This document shows positions 46,100 to 57,939 of a DNA stretch of 64,000 bases, in pieces. The notes below the pieces were generated by a model that searched no databases, was not told the DNA's origin, and saw only the letters and a program-made list of their open reading frames with translations. Made by a program: the position numbers and the translations under genes. Numbering within the stretch: position 1 is the first letter of the stretch; the number at the start of each line of letters is the position of its first letter. The stretch is from assembly GCF_033958435.1 (NCBI RefSeq), contig NC_134138.1:30720598-30784597 (forward strand), written 5' to 3'. Source of the stretch: Carettochelys insculpta (taxonomy: Eukaryota > Chordata > Testudines > Carettochelyidae).

Positions 46100-47890
46100 C
46101 AGCAGAAGACTAACCTATGAACCATGAATTTATAATTCTTTTGTTTTTCCTATACTCACCATTCTTCCATTAGAGACCCCTAATAACATTGTAGGTTGGA
46201 AAAATAAAGTTTTGTTTATTAGCTAACATGGTTTATGGTCCATGCTTTGTGGTTGGGTGTGGTGGTGAGGGTTGTCTTGTGGTTGGAGGCAGTTTCATAA
46301 AGGGCAAGGAAACAGCATGGGTGTGTGTGTGAGAATGCTATTGTATGCTTTTCATGCTCATTCATATACTTGGTTTTCAAGCCATCCCTGATTTCATTAC
46401 CTCTTTCTGTGCTTTCCCATTTTCCCTTGTGTTTGGTTGCTGATCATTTCTGTCCAGGAGATCTGCCTCTGTGCCCCCAATACTGGCATGACATTTTCCC
46501 CCTTGCCTCAAAAATATGAAGAATACCAAAGGCCCCAATGACAAATGTCTTCTGTTTTCTTGTTGCTGGCATGTAGGGAAATTCCAGCTGCAGCATTTCA
46601 CAATAGTCCACCAGTATTAAGGGACCTTTGCTTTTGAGAAGGGCATAACACCTGAAGATCAGCCCCTCACAATAAATAACATTTCTATTCTGTCTGGTAT
46701 TTCACATGGTCACAGAGATTCACAGTACAACCAGGGTTCTCTGTAAACTGAGTGCTTGGACAGCCACCGAGGAGAGATTCAAATACCACCCAGATTATTA
46801 GCAGAGCATCCACAGCGTTCACAGCCAGCTGCTTGTGTTTCTATTGGTGGAGCACATCTACATATGCCTTGGTGCACATAACAAAATATATTCTGCCCAT
46901 GGATATGAAAAATTAGAGGCAACATTGAGGAAAACCACTCCAGCTTTTCCATACAGTAAGGGATATAGAGGTTATAAGTGAAATTAGTGTGTGCAACAAC
47001 TCACAAATATTTAATAAAAATCTAAACTCTAAACCCATTCTTATAAGCGTAATGCCTGTTTAACAATACTAACACACAAGTAAGCCTCACTGACTCCAGC
47101 TGTGTATTTAGCAGTGTTAAACTGACACATGTGAACCGTAGAGTGAGCTGGCACCTTGTCTAACAGAATTAGAATATTCTTTTAAAATTCAAGATAAGCA
47201 GAATTGATGGTGCGAGTTATTTTCTGAAGGAATAAAACATAGGGTGTCAGATATAGAAGACCTGGGAATGCAGCAGATTTGAGGTATTACTGACTGAGTT
47301 ACAATAAATGTTCTTATTATTGATATTAATAGTTGCATGAGTTTTTATCAGCTCATCCTATTTGCCTCATCTTTTCTTAAACAGTTCAGTTATTAATCTT
47401 GTGAAGTTGGTTAGTCATTCCATTTTTCTTGTTTCTTATACTCTGGGCAACCACATTTCTGTAAAAAGCATTTTTTTTGAAGCCATAGTGATGAAATATA
47501 TTTGCTATGCTTTCAGTTACTCTGAGCAGGCATTTCTGATTTTTTAATTTTGGAAGATCAGTAATTGAAATGCACGTCTGTTGGACAAATTGTCTGGTGG
47601 GGGAGTCTAGAGGCTTTGGCAGCTGGTTGGGCTTTTAGTACCTGAAAGAGTCGAGGAGGCAATTTGAGTAAGCACATTAGCTGGGGGCGAAGCAGGAAAA
47701 CACTTAACAATGTTGACATTTAAATTATCATTGTGTTTTGGGTTCTCATGCAATCAGAATAAATGAGATGGTTCATGCAACTTACAGATGATATTTCAGG
47801 CTGTCTGCAGATTCTGGAAGTTGTGATTGCAGCTCACATGTGAGCTTAGGTCTTCATGAAAAAAAAGCTATGTACTTTCATTGGGATGGT
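46100..47890. other. No gene; possible hAT-like MITE at 46731-46935
   Basis: At 46731-46935 the ends 'cagggttctctgtaaact' and 'ttagaggcaacattg' are weak inverted repeats of a family I associate with hAT MITEs. Elsewhere nothing is recognised. Confidence 0.3.
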
Positions 47891-47894
47891 TAAC

Positions 47895-48030
47895 GCAAGA
47901 TAACTACAGGGAGTCCTGTGGCAGCTTAAAGACTAACAGATTTATTTGGGCATAAGCTTTTATGAGCAAAAACCATATGATGAAGTGGTTTTTTTACCCA
48001 CAAAAGCTTATTCCCAAATAAATCTGTTAG
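47895..48030. mobile_element. Inverted PLE 3'-end dimer, right arm cut by a MITE
   Basis: The minus arm ('gcttaaagactaacagattt') and plus arm ('aaataaatctgttag') are tail-out. The plus arm has a decayed hammerhead order (ATGATGA, GUGGU..ACCCAC, AAAA, GCUUAU). The right arm is interrupted at TAG by the element at 48031-48850 and may resume at 48851. Confidence 0.55.
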
Positions 48031-48850
48031 GCTAGTGCTACACTGTAGCCATTTCTCAAAATAGCTTATGTGATTTGTGGAGCTTCTGATACTAGGGGCA
48101 GGATGCAAGTCCTGCCCCTGACCTCTTGGATGCATTTCAGGCCCGTGAGTACCCCGCCTCAGCTCCTTAACTTTTGCCAGGACTTGCTCCATTATGTGGG
48201 CGGGGTGTCCCTCTGTCGCCAGTGAAGCAGCCAGTTGGGTGGAAGCAAGGGTGTTCCTCCTCTTGGCCAAGGGATCCAAGAGGATTAGCTTCTCAGTCCA
48301 GAGGCTCAGGAGATCCTGCAGCTCAGGCCCATTCCAGGACAGGGCCCAGAGTTTGTGCCCAAGGGGTCTCCTGGGACTTCTCCTGTGACTCCCTGGAGGG
48401 CCCCAGGGAGGTCACAGGGCTGCAGGCTTTCGCCCCTGGGGTTCCAATGTGCTCTGGGGAGTGGCTGTGGAGTGTGGTCACAAGCAGCATGGTTCTGTGC
48501 TGCTGCCATGATCTCAGCCTCTTGCCACAGGGTTTCCAGGGCTCCCTGCAGCTTTAAGAAGAGATGGAGGCAGGGAGCATAGAGCTGTAGTTGCTGTGGA
48601 CACGGTGTTCCCCTGGTCTAGCTGGCTGGTGCCATGGACGACTTATTTGTTGACAGAAGCACCCCCCGGAGCACACACTTGATTTCTGTCACCAGAATCT
48701 GTCAAGAAAGTCATTCTGCCACATGGGGGAAAGGAAGAAAGCTGTTGACAAAAGTGCCACATTCTGTCAATTTACTGTTGACAGAATGTATTTTTAGTAT
48801 GGACACTCCTCAAGTTTGTCTCTAGAAACTCTCTAGTGTGGATGTAGCCA
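48031..48850. mobile_element. Harbinger-type element with Myb relic
   Basis: The left end GCTAGTGCTACACTGTAG and the right end TAGTGTGGATGTAGCCA are imperfect inverted repeats. TAG is repeated at 48028-48030 and 48851-48853. The right part carries 'tgttgacaga' motifs of the MITE family at 0.4 and 27.6 kb. It is an internal-deletion product that still holds part of an accessory gene. Confidence 0.55.
48100..48340 (-). pseudogene. Myb/SANT-like domain fragment, Harbinger type
   Basis: On the minus strand PELQDLLSLWTEKLILLD is followed by AKRRNTLASTQLAASLATEG and VLAKVKELRRG. This aligns block for block with the Harbinger Myb-like protein at 32.4-32.6 kb (KRQNVDAFARLAEGLAT, VRSKVKELRQG). The N- and C-terminal parts are missing. 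Confidence 0.6.
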
Positions 48851-48929
48851 TAGTCTTTTTCCCTTAACTGAGGCAGCACATCCCAAGCTTGGGACTGAGC
48901 TTCTAGTTGAAATCGCCAGTGCCCCCACT

Positions 48930-49115
48930 TATAACACCAAGAGGCAGACTCAAACCTGGAACTTCCAGTGCTTGAAACATGACCCTCTACCCCATGAGCA
49001 AAGGCTATAGTACAGGCTTATTAGTCTCTCAGTAAGTAGTCTCAGTATCTCTACATGGGCCAGTACACCACACCCAGAAGGTGTGTGAGTTAGACCAAAA
49101 CAGGACCTTCTATCC
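48930..49115 (-). mobile_element. tRNA-derived SINE
   Basis: On the minus strand 'tttgctcatggggtagaggg' then 'ccaggtttgagtctgcctct' gives A- and B-box-like blocks. The 'cacacccagaaggtgtgtga' segment is shared with 57.65 kb ('acctattgggtgtggttcac') and with 35.89 kb. It has decayed and is not a tRNA gene. Confidence 0.5.
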
Positions 49116-49609
49116 CCTGGGCTTTCACATCAAGTCAGTGAGCTATCGCAATGTGAAACTATACCTTTTTTGAAGTGGAGACAAAGACAGATTCTCAGAT
49201 CTATGCTGCACTTGTTGAGCCATATAAATGTCACTTCTGTTGGCTTTGCACTCCATGGAATGTATATTTTCTTTTTGGTTGTTTTGCTGAACATTTTTGT
49301 TGCTGTTGGTCTCTTTTCTTCAACCTTGCCAGCAGATGTATTATTGATGAGTGGTAACTAAACAGACATTTCCAACTGCTGCAGCTTTATTTATCAATTT
49401 ATTAATTCCGATGCTGAAGAATGCTTGCTGTGGTTGCTTTTCTGTAGGGTAAACAGACTCACCTTATGAAATATTTATCTCCACAGACCACACACTTCTC
49501 TTCCCTTGGCTATACAAAAATATAGGAAAATGGAAGCTGCAGATCAGACTTCAGACCAAAAAAACTGAGCTAAGTTTGCAAATGGGCTTCCTAAATTACT
49601 CCTGCAAAA

Positions 49610-49700
49610 TCAGAGACTGATAGATTTTGGGTCAGAAGGATCCACTGTTATAATCTACTTTGATCTCTTATACCTTTTCTAGTCCTCAATTTCACTCAAC
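49610..49700 (-). mobile_element. CR1 3'-end fragment
   Basis: The wording 'gatagattttgggtcagaag' and 'gatccactgttataatctac' is the inverse of a CR1 3' UTR. Confidence 0.45.
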
Positions 49701-49989
49701 CCAACAACATATGCCTGATTGAAATTAGAAGTGATGGAATGGATAAGACAAATTCTGTCTGGATAAAATCATTTTGGGAAAGAAAGTTACCAGAGGTTCT
49801 TCTGGGCTCGTACTTGGGATATGCTACAGACCCTTAGAATCCAGTTTGGATATGGATAGAAATCTCTTTAATGGTTTTAATTAAGTAAATGCTACTGGGA
49901 ATTGTGTGATTATGGAAGACTTTAAAATTCCCAAATACAAATTTGTGGACAAGAAGAATTAATGATAGTAGAACCAAGATTTTCCTATG

Positions 49990-52930
49990 TTAGCTGACAG
50001 GTTTTTTTTCACAAAACAGTCATTAAATCAACAAGAGGTGATGATACTTTAGATTTGGTATTGGTGAGTAGTGGGCACCTCATGGAGGAGCTGGTAATAG
50101 GGGATCATCTTGATTCAAGTGATCAGGAGCTAATTCAGTTTATTATAAATGGAAGGATAAACAAAAATAGATCTGTCACTAGAGCCCTTATTTAAAAAGG
50201 GCTAACTTTAGAAAACTAAAAGAATTAGTTAGGGAAGTGAACTGAAGAACTCAAGGATCTGCATGTGGAAGATATTTGCATTATTTTCAGTCAATCCTGT
50301 ATGCCAATCACAGGGGAAAAAGTCCTAGGGAAGAGCTATAGACAATCCCAGATATGCAAACATCTCAAACAGGTGATTAAGAGAAAGCAGAAAGCCTACA
50401 AGGCATGGAAAATTGGAGGGATCATCAAGGAAAGCTGCCTTCTGGAATTCAGAAGGAGGGGGGATAAAGTGAGGCCTGCCAAAAGCCAAGCAGAGTTGGA
50501 CCTTGTAAAGGGAATTAGAACCAATATGAAAAAGGTTCTAAAGCCATGTAAATAAAAAGAAAACAAGAAAAGAAGTGAGACTGCTAAACACTGAGGGTAG
50601 GTTGGAGATTAAAGATAATCCAGGCATGGCCCAACACTCAAAACCAATAATTTGCCTCAGTTTCCAATACGGTTAATGAAGAGCCTAGAAGCAGTAAAAT
50701 ATGGAGGGGATTCAATTGAGCAGGGGTGGGGTGTGCTGGATAAATTCCATACAGGACTATTAAAGGAAATTGCACATGAAATTGCAAGCGCAATAGCAAG
50801 GAGTTTTAACGAATCTGTAAAAACCGGAGTTGCACCCACTTAAAAGAGATTTCCAATATAGTTCCTATATTTGAAAAAGGGAAAAAAGTGATCTGGGAAT
50901 CTACAGACCTGTTAGTTTGACCTCGGTTGTATGCAAGATCTTGGGACAAATTTTGAAAGGGAAAGTAGTTAAAGATATAGAGGTGAACAGTAACTGAAAT
51001 AAAATAAAACACAGTTTTACAAACAATTGATTGTGCCAGACCAGCCTGATCACATTCCTTGAGAAGCTAATGGAGGTTTTAAACAAAAAAAATGGAGGGT
51101 CTAATCTCCCTGGATTCCAGTAAGATATCTGATACAGTTCCACATGGCAAATTATTAGTTACATTGGAGAAGATGGGGATTAACATGAGAATTAAAAGGG
51201 AGATAAGGATTGGATTAAAGAGGAGACTATGTTGGGTGACACTGAATGGTGAACTGTCAGGATGTGGGGGAAGTTACTAATGGGGTTCCTCAGGAAGTGG
51301 TCTGGGGTCTGATTTTACTTAACATTTTATTAGTGACCTTGACACAAAAACTGGGAGTATGCTAATAACATTTGTGGATGGCATGAAGTTGGGAGGTACT
51401 GACAATAGGAAGGAGTATTGGAATATCATACAAGATGATCTGTGGGACCTTGTAGTAGTAGGCATCCTTCAGTCTGCACAGACTATGGATCGCACCCTTT
51501 AAAGTTTCAATTTAAGACTTCATTTACAGCGTCTATTGTGACTATAAAGACCCACACGAGAGTGACAGTCCTTGCTGCATCTCTTGCAGATGTAGTGGGT
51601 GTCTGGCAAGTCCTTATTGTGCTTTCTGTGCGCTTGCTTCTCCTCTGCTAGCTGTCTGATCTTCAACTCGCCCTTCTGAAGGCCCTTGTGTAACCCCTGC
51701 CTCCATCTGCCATGGTCGTCTGCTAGTTCTTCCCAGTTGTCCAGCTTGATGTCTACCTCTCTGAGGTCTCTCTTGCAGACATCTTTGTAACGCAACTGGG
51801 GGCGTCCGGGAGGTCTTTTGCCAGAGGCTAGCTCACCATACAGGATGTCTTTTGGAATCCTTCCATCGTTCATCCTGTGGACGTGGCCAAGCCAGCGGAG
51901 CCGACGCTGCCTGAGGAGGGTGTGCATGTTTGGGATTCCAGCTTGCTCGAGGATGGCTTTGTTGGTAACTCTGTCCTTCCATGATATTCCAAGGATGCGC
52001 CTGAGGCAGCGCAAGTGGAAGACGTTCAGCCTCTTTTCCTGGCGGGCATACAGGGTCCAAGTCTCGCTGCCATAAAGGAGGGTGCTGAGGATGCAGGCTC
52101 TGTAGACTTGCATTTTGGTGTGAGTGTACAGCTTGTTGTTATTCCACACTCTCTTGCTGAGTCTGGACAGAGTTGTGGCCACTTTTCTGATCCTCCTATT
52201 TAGCTCAGTGTCCAACGACAGAGTGTCAGTGATGGTGGACCCGAGGTAAACGAACTCGTGGACAACCTCTAACGTATAGTTGTCAATTGTAAATTGAATA
52301 GAAATCAGATGAAATTTATAGTGCAAAGTGCGAGGCCATGCATTTAGGGACTAACAAGAAAGAATTTTTTTCCCTAAACTGAGCATGTGTCAGTTGGAAG
52401 CAACAGAGGAGAAAGAAGACCTGAGTATATTCGTTGATCGCAGGATGAATTATGGATGGCCAGCATGATGCAGCAGTGAAAATGCTAATGCCGTCATAGG
52501 CTGGATGAAATGAGATGTCCAGTAGAGGTAGGGAGGTGTTAGCATCCATTATACAAGCACTGGTGACTTGTCTAGAATATTGCATTAAATTCTGGTCTCC
52601 CATGCTTAAAAACATGAATCCAAACTGGAACAGATGCAGAGAAGGGTTACCTGAATGATCCAAGGCATGGAAAACCTACCTTATGAGAAGAGACTCAAAG
52701 AACATTGCTTGTTTAACCTAACCAAAAGAAAGCTGGAGTGATTACTCTTTGGTAATACATCAGTGGGATAAAGAGCCAGAAGAAAGAACAGTTATTTATA
52801 TTAAGTGTCAGTGTGGACACAAAACCAAATGGATATAAAATGACTGTCAACAAGATTAGGCTTGAAATTAGATGAAGGCTTCAAGCCATCAGAGAAGTGA
52901 AGTTCTGGAATAGAGGAGCAGGTACGCAAG
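49990..52930 (+). mobile_element. Old CR1 LINE, split by another LINE
   Basis: Plus-strand pieces of CR1 ORF2 can be followed through many stops and shifts. The endonuclease end is at about 50.03-50.15 kb (TRGDDTLDLVLVSS). The reverse transcriptase entry (FNESVKTGVAPT) is near 50.8 kb and LDSSKISDTVPHGKLL near 51.1 kb. NGVPQEVVWG is near 51.27 kb and the C-terminal region at 52.6-52.75 kb. It is much older than the 21-26 kb CR1. It is broken at about 51458-52292 by a minus-strand LINE. Confidence 0.7.
51458..52292 (-). pseudogene. Non-LTR retrotransposon C-terminal region with zinc finger
   Basis: An open frame of about 255 codons, 5'-truncated, inserted in the old CR1 on the opposite strand. 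It encodes the segment after the reverse transcriptase domain: VHEFVYLGSTITD, ILSTLLYGSETWTLY, LRCLRRILGISWKDR, RRLRWLGHVHRMNDG and GKRPPGRPQLRYKD. The C-terminus is zinc-finger-like (CKRC...SHNRRC), with C-x2-C and H-x3-C spacing. The first dozen codons of the open frame (right of 52292) are host CR1 sequence, so the methionine at 52326 is not a start. It lacks the endonuclease and reverse transcriptase core. The clade is not settled by eye. Confidence 0.7.
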
Positions 52931-53920
52931 TGTAAAAACCTCAGCAGGCTTCAACTGGGCTTTTTTTCCTGGTGCCATATTTTTAAAAGGCAGCTGAGCA
53001 GCTCCGAGCCACATGTGTTTTTTTAAAGAATTGTTTGCAGCTGCTGCCTCTGAGGTTCTTTTCTGGATCCCAGCATCCTGCCAGCTGAAAGAGGACTCAA
53101 TTTAATTGGCTTAAACAAACCAATTAAATTAAGTCCTAATATTAGCTCAGAGCCAGAGGGAGCCGCCACAGATATGTGGGAAGGTAAGTGATCCTAGGTT
53201 GGGGGTGGGGTTATGCCTGAGGATGGGGGCTGGCAGTGGGGGGGGTTATGGGTTATAGCTAAGCAACCTGGCAGGGGCAGCTGGGCCCCACTGGGGGCTG
53301 CTTGGGCCCTGCATGGGGCAGTTTGGGCCTTGCAAGGTGGGGTGGTTAAGCCACCTGGGCATTTGGGCCTCAGGCTGGGGAGATGGTTTGGGGCTTGAGT
53401 TCTGTCACCTTTTTTTCTAGAAAACAGCACTGGGTTTCAAGACATACATTTATGGAGGTGATGATAAGATGAGACTGTCCACAAAGACTTTGAGATAGTC
53501 TGTATGCCTGGCCACCACCTTTTCAAGACTATGATAAATATTGTACAAATTTTGCCTTTCAGGAGATCAGCTGAAAATTTATGATGTATTTTATTGTTCT
53601 GGTAAAATATGTCTGACAACACTGTATGTAAACTTATAAAATTCTACTATGTGATGTTCCTAAGACTTGTGAGTTTAACTGATCACCATATTTGGGGTTG
53701 GGGAGGAATCTCTCCCCAGGTCAGATTAGCAGGGATCCGGTTGAGGGTAGTCGGGGGGAAGGGGTGGGGGTGTAAGTTGCTGGTCTCTGCCATGGTTGCA
53801 CAGGTCATTTGCAGGTTTGAACTAATGTAAATGGTGAATTGTCTGTAAACTGAAGTCTTTAAATTATGATTTGTGGATTTAACTAACTCAGCCAGAAGTC
53901 AGGGGTCCGTTATTAGAATG
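52931..53920. other. No gene recognised
   Basis: The G-rich tract at 53.19-53.40 kb gives long opposite-strand frames by composition only. No domains are visible. Confidence 0.3.
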
Positions 53921-53924
53921 GTGA

Positions 53925-54010
53925 GTAGGATTCTGTGACCTGCAATGTGCAGGAGGTCAGACTAGATGATTATGACGGTCCCTTCTGAACTAAAGTCTTT
54001 CTTCTTCTGC
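53925..54010 (+). mobile_element. CR1 3'-end fragment
   Basis: 'caggaggtcagactagatga' followed by 'ttatgacggtcccttctgaa' is a well-preserved CR1 3' UTR. Confidence 0.65.
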
Positions 54011-55110
54011 GGCTGCTGCTTCTGCAATTTCCCAGATTAAATTGCGTGAGGACACTGCATGGGAGATGTGGACAAACCCTCTTCGAATGGAAAATTAGGC
54101 ATTCTTTCGCCAGGGGCCTGAAGGACATTTACCTGATCACTGCTGTAGCAGCATGCAGACTATCAAATCTAAATAAAAAATTGCAATTGTTGCTACATAA
54201 GTAAACCACATGACAGAAGATTTGCCTATGGTATTAATGTCATTGAACAGGTATTTTGTGTGCTATCCCATATGCTGAACAACAAGCTGTGCATATGATT
54301 CGAAACCATCCAAGGCTCTAACCTTGCAAGCATGTGTACAATATGCTTCTCTTTGCTCAATACAGTGGGGCTAGATCATGCATGCAAGTTCAGAGCAAAT
54401 GAACTAAGCAGTGTCTGACTGACTTTTTATGAAATCAATATTTTAATCAATTATGATTTACTGTATTATTTTTTTCTGATATGTGGCTTGCTGGCACTTA
54501 AAATTATTTTAAACAGGCATTGGAACATGAATTTAGAGTGCTTAATGCAATTATGCAGTGTGTGGTGATAGCATATTCAAGGTTTGTGTGTTTTTTATGG
54601 CATCTCAAGCTGACAAGACACCCAGACCAAGCGTCTTAATGGCAATTGGCAGATAAAGCATAAACCGGAGGGAATCTGGATTTCCTCTCTTTTGCTACCT
54701 TTCTGTGGATTGAAAATTGGAAGATGTACTTTTAATTATTCCAGCTTTTGCCTTTCTGAAGTGCCAGGCAGTTCACTGCTGTCTTTCCTCTGTGCTTTTT
54801 AATCCATCAGATGTTAGTCATTAAATGCCTTGTTGTTTATTTTTAATCCAATGGACTAAAGCAGTTTTCTTTCTGACTGCCTTTTAAGATCAATCACAAA
54901 GGACTTTGGAATATCCAGAATGGTTGTGATGATGGATTTAATGGAGGTGTGTGCCCTAGCACTAACAGCAGTGCTGTGCTACATTTTCTCGTGGATATGA
55001 GCACTTACCAACTTGTCAGGTAGAAGTACTTAGGTATGGTCATGTCATTTAGTAGGCTAACCACCTGACCTTGCAGTTGTTCTGCACAGGTAACTCCCTT
55101 TCACCTGGGC
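54011..55110. other. No gene recognised
   Basis: AT-rich, single-copy-looking DNA without a defensible exon. Base composition and low repeat signal would allow a conserved non-coding element, but I cannot test that. Confidence 0.3.
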
Positions 55111-55113
55111 TGA

Positions 55114-55977
55114 GGCTACACTAGCCCCTGTCTTTCAAAAGGGGTACGGTAATGAGCCACTTCAGCAGATGCTAATGAGGTACTTTCATGAATATGCAGC
55201 ACCTCATTGGCATAATGACAGCCACGTATGTTTCGAAAGTTCTGCCTTCGAGAAACACACTGCTCGTGCGTAGACTTTTGAAAGTACCCCGACTTCAAAA
55301 GCCCATTCTTCCCATTTGGTTTTGAGAAGAAGGGGTTTTCAAAGTCTGGGTGTAGCCAACCAGGCTTGGGTTCCCCAGAAACGAGGCTGCACCCCGAAGG
55401 CGAGTGCTATATTTGGTTTATTGAAAGCGCGTGACACCCGCAACGGGAGCCCCGGAGACGCTGCAGTCACCAGTAGGGGAAAACCCAACACGTTGGAGCT
55501 TTGCTCGGGGAGAGGCTCTGTAACAGGCCTCCTAACACTAGCTGATAAAGCTGAACTCATTAACATAAGATTGCCTAAAATTGCCTATGCATTCCTTATC
55601 ACTATCTCTTGTGGCCTACTGCCAGCGTAGCCTTGAAGTTTTGGCAAGCGCACCTTGTTCTGCAGTAGTTCCCATGGCAGTTATTTTGCAGCTTTTCACC
55701 TTGCACAGACTGGTCTGTTTAGATTCTCCTGAGGATTCACAGAGGGGTCGGACTGCACTCTCGACCGTTACAATGTCTTCTCACACCCTACACTAGGGGT
55801 CTTTTCAAAAGGCTCCTGCTTACACGAGCAGTGTGTGTTTCAAAAGTGGTGCTTTCAAAATGTGCATGGCCACCATTATGCTAATGAGACACAGCATATT
55901 CATGGCAGTGCCTCATTAGCATCTGCTGAAGTGGCTCCTTAGCATATCCCTTTCAAAAGGCAGGGGCTAGTATAGCC
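55114..55977. mobile_element. Near-palindromic MITE, split by a small LTR
   Basis: The ends GGCTACACTAGCCCCTG and the inverse of CAGGGGCTAGTATAGCC pair over about 30 bases. The halves mirror each other, e.g. 'acttcagcagatgctaatga' versus 'cattagcatctgctgaagtg'. The centre is occupied by the LTR at 55351-55792. Confidence 0.7.
55351..55792 (-). mobile_element. Small solo LTR (442 bp)
   Basis: It begins TGTAGCCAACCAGG and ends CACACCCTACA (TG...CA) and lies exactly inside the MITE palindrome. Flanks CTGGG / CTAGG suggest a 5-bp target duplication with one change. AATAAA on the minus strand near 55415 sets the orientation. It is unlike the 1-kb LTR family. Confidence 0.6.
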
Positions 55978-57367
55978 ACGGCCTTGCACAGGTGGTATTC
56001 CAGAGTTGGAGAATAACTTTGGCCTTCCTTGTCAAATCCTTCCTGAGTTCCTCGTTGATTTTATTCACTCTGTACTTTTTTTCCTGTTTTTTTCTTTTTC
56101 TTCTTGGAGTTCAAGTGAAGGACTCTCATGCTTGCTCTTTGCCAGGCTTCATGATCTTGTTCAAAAGAATTCAGATGCTAATAAGGGAGAAAAAAAGGCA
56201 GAAGGTCCATTCCTAAAGTTCGGCATTAAAGTGCATGGGGTTAGTCAGAAGAACACCTTGCTGAATTGGAAGAGTGAAGTGATCTAATCAGAGGATACTG
56301 AAACAGAACTGTCACAAAAGTGCAGTAGCTAGTGGTGGAGGAGGTGATGACACTTAATGCACCTAGGAGATCCTGTTTATCTTTCAGGACAGCAAGCAGG
56401 AAGGAGGCAGCAGTCTGACATGAGTCTGTTTTCCTCCTGTGGTGGTTTACTGGTCAGTGTTTGTAATTGTAACTTAGTGGCACACTTAAGTTGGAGATAT
56501 TTGCTATTGGCTTACAAGGGCTTTGATAATTAAATATTTGCATGAATGCAAAACAGGAGCAAAGAGAGGCCCAAATTAGAGATGTTTGAGGAAGTAGTTG
56601 ACTGCATATTTTCCTGGCATAACCTGTGGGCTCATGGGAATTAAGAATTCTGTCAGAAGCCCCCGAACCTTAATGTGGTGATTAGGACAAATTTCTTTAT
56701 TGTCCATTTGAGGTATACTATTTTATGTAGGCACTGGGCAAGAGAAAAAGAATGACTTTGTAACTTGGTGATTAGGGCACCTCACAAGGGAAGGCAAATC
56801 AAATCTAAAGCAGAGGTTCAAACGTGGGTCTTCTACATGTCAAATGACTGCCCTAACCACTGGGTAACAGGATAGGGTGGGGAAGGGGTAGGTGTGCAAA
56901 GGGTGGGTGGCACAAGCACTACCTCTTCCTCCAGTAGTTTTGTGACATGCTTCAATCCTTTTATGAATCTAGCTTGAAAAATCAAAATTTCATTTTGATA
57001 AATGGTTTATTTTCACATTTCTGATTTTTCTTCATTTTGACTGAAACATTTAGAAACTATTTTGGTCAACCTGCGTTTGTGTTTCCAGTTAAAAAAATTG
57101 CTCAATATTTTGCCCATTTGTATTGTAATGTAACATTATCACACAGCTCTGACAAACTGGCTTCAGAGTCAATGCGCACACACTCAGAATTGTCAACACT
57201 TTTGCCTGTGGTGAGCCTGTCTTACCGTTCTTGCAAAGCTAGTGTGAAATTCACCCTAAGCATGCAATCTCCACAATGATGCAGGCCCAAGCCCTTAGTG
57301 AAGTGTAAATAGTTCACAGGCCTAGTGTCAGCTGTTTCCACAGAGATAAATTGTACACAACTGCATA
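55978..57367. other. No gene; possible tRNA-like SINE scrap at 56745-56885
   Basis: At 56745-56885 'cttggtgattagggcacctc' and 'agaggttcaaacgtgggtct' look like A and B boxes of an old SINE. Otherwise nothing is recognised. Confidence 0.3.
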
Positions 57368-57541
57368 GTCTCAGAGGGCAATGTTAGTCTGTAGAGTCAC
57401 TAAACAAAGCAAGCATTCTTGTAGCACTGTGAAGACTAACAATTTTAGAACAATTTCAGAAATGAAGTGGGTCTTGCCAACAAAGGCTCATTACTTATTA
57501 AAAATTGTTAGTCTTTAAGGTGCTCCAAGACTGTTTTGTCT
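57368..57541. mobile_element. Inverted PLE 3'-end dimer, subfamily B, decayed
   Basis: The minus arm ('cactgtgaagactaacaatt') and plus arm ('aaattgttagtctttaaggt') are tail-out. The plus arm keeps a hammerhead-like order in decayed form ('aatgaagtgggtcttgccaa', 'caaaggctcatta'). Confidence 0.5.
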
Positions 57542-57649
57542 TACTTAACTTCATAGTTCCATGTCTTTTAAATAAAATTGTATCTCTGGTTTCCTATCTC
57601 TAAACCTACCTGTAAACCAAATTCCAGAAAATGTAATATGTACAAACGT

Positions 57650-57850
57650 GTAACCCACACACCTATTGGGTGTGGTTCACTGTCCCATGTAGTGGCACTT
57701 CGACCACTTAGACAGAAGGAATAAGTTTCCTCTGAAGCCTTAGCTGACAGGCAACTGTCTTTTAGCTGAAACTGTAGAGGGTCCTGCACAAAGCTTCACA
57801 AATCCCAGGTTCAAGTCTGCTTGTGGGTGGCTTACAAATGAACTTTGGCG
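57650..57850 (+). mobile_element. tRNA-derived SINE
   Basis: 'ttttagctgaaactgtagag' (A-box-like) and 'atcccaggttcaagtctgct' (B box) are preceded by 'attgggtgtggttcactgtc', which is shared inversely with 48.93 kb. It is the best-preserved copy of its family in the window. Confidence 0.5.
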
Positions 57851-57939
57851 GGGAGGGTGGGGGGGGATATTATGTCTTATTCAGTCCTGTAGGTTCTCAA
57901 TTGACTGGTCATTTAGGTGACAGTCTACATAAGAAATGA

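Noticed and set aside
45835..46127. Possible host gene exon with a downstream AATAAA near 46203
   Set aside because: The only recognisable part is a Harbinger-type Myb/SANT fragment next to MITE ends. A polyadenylation-like string alone does not support a host gene.
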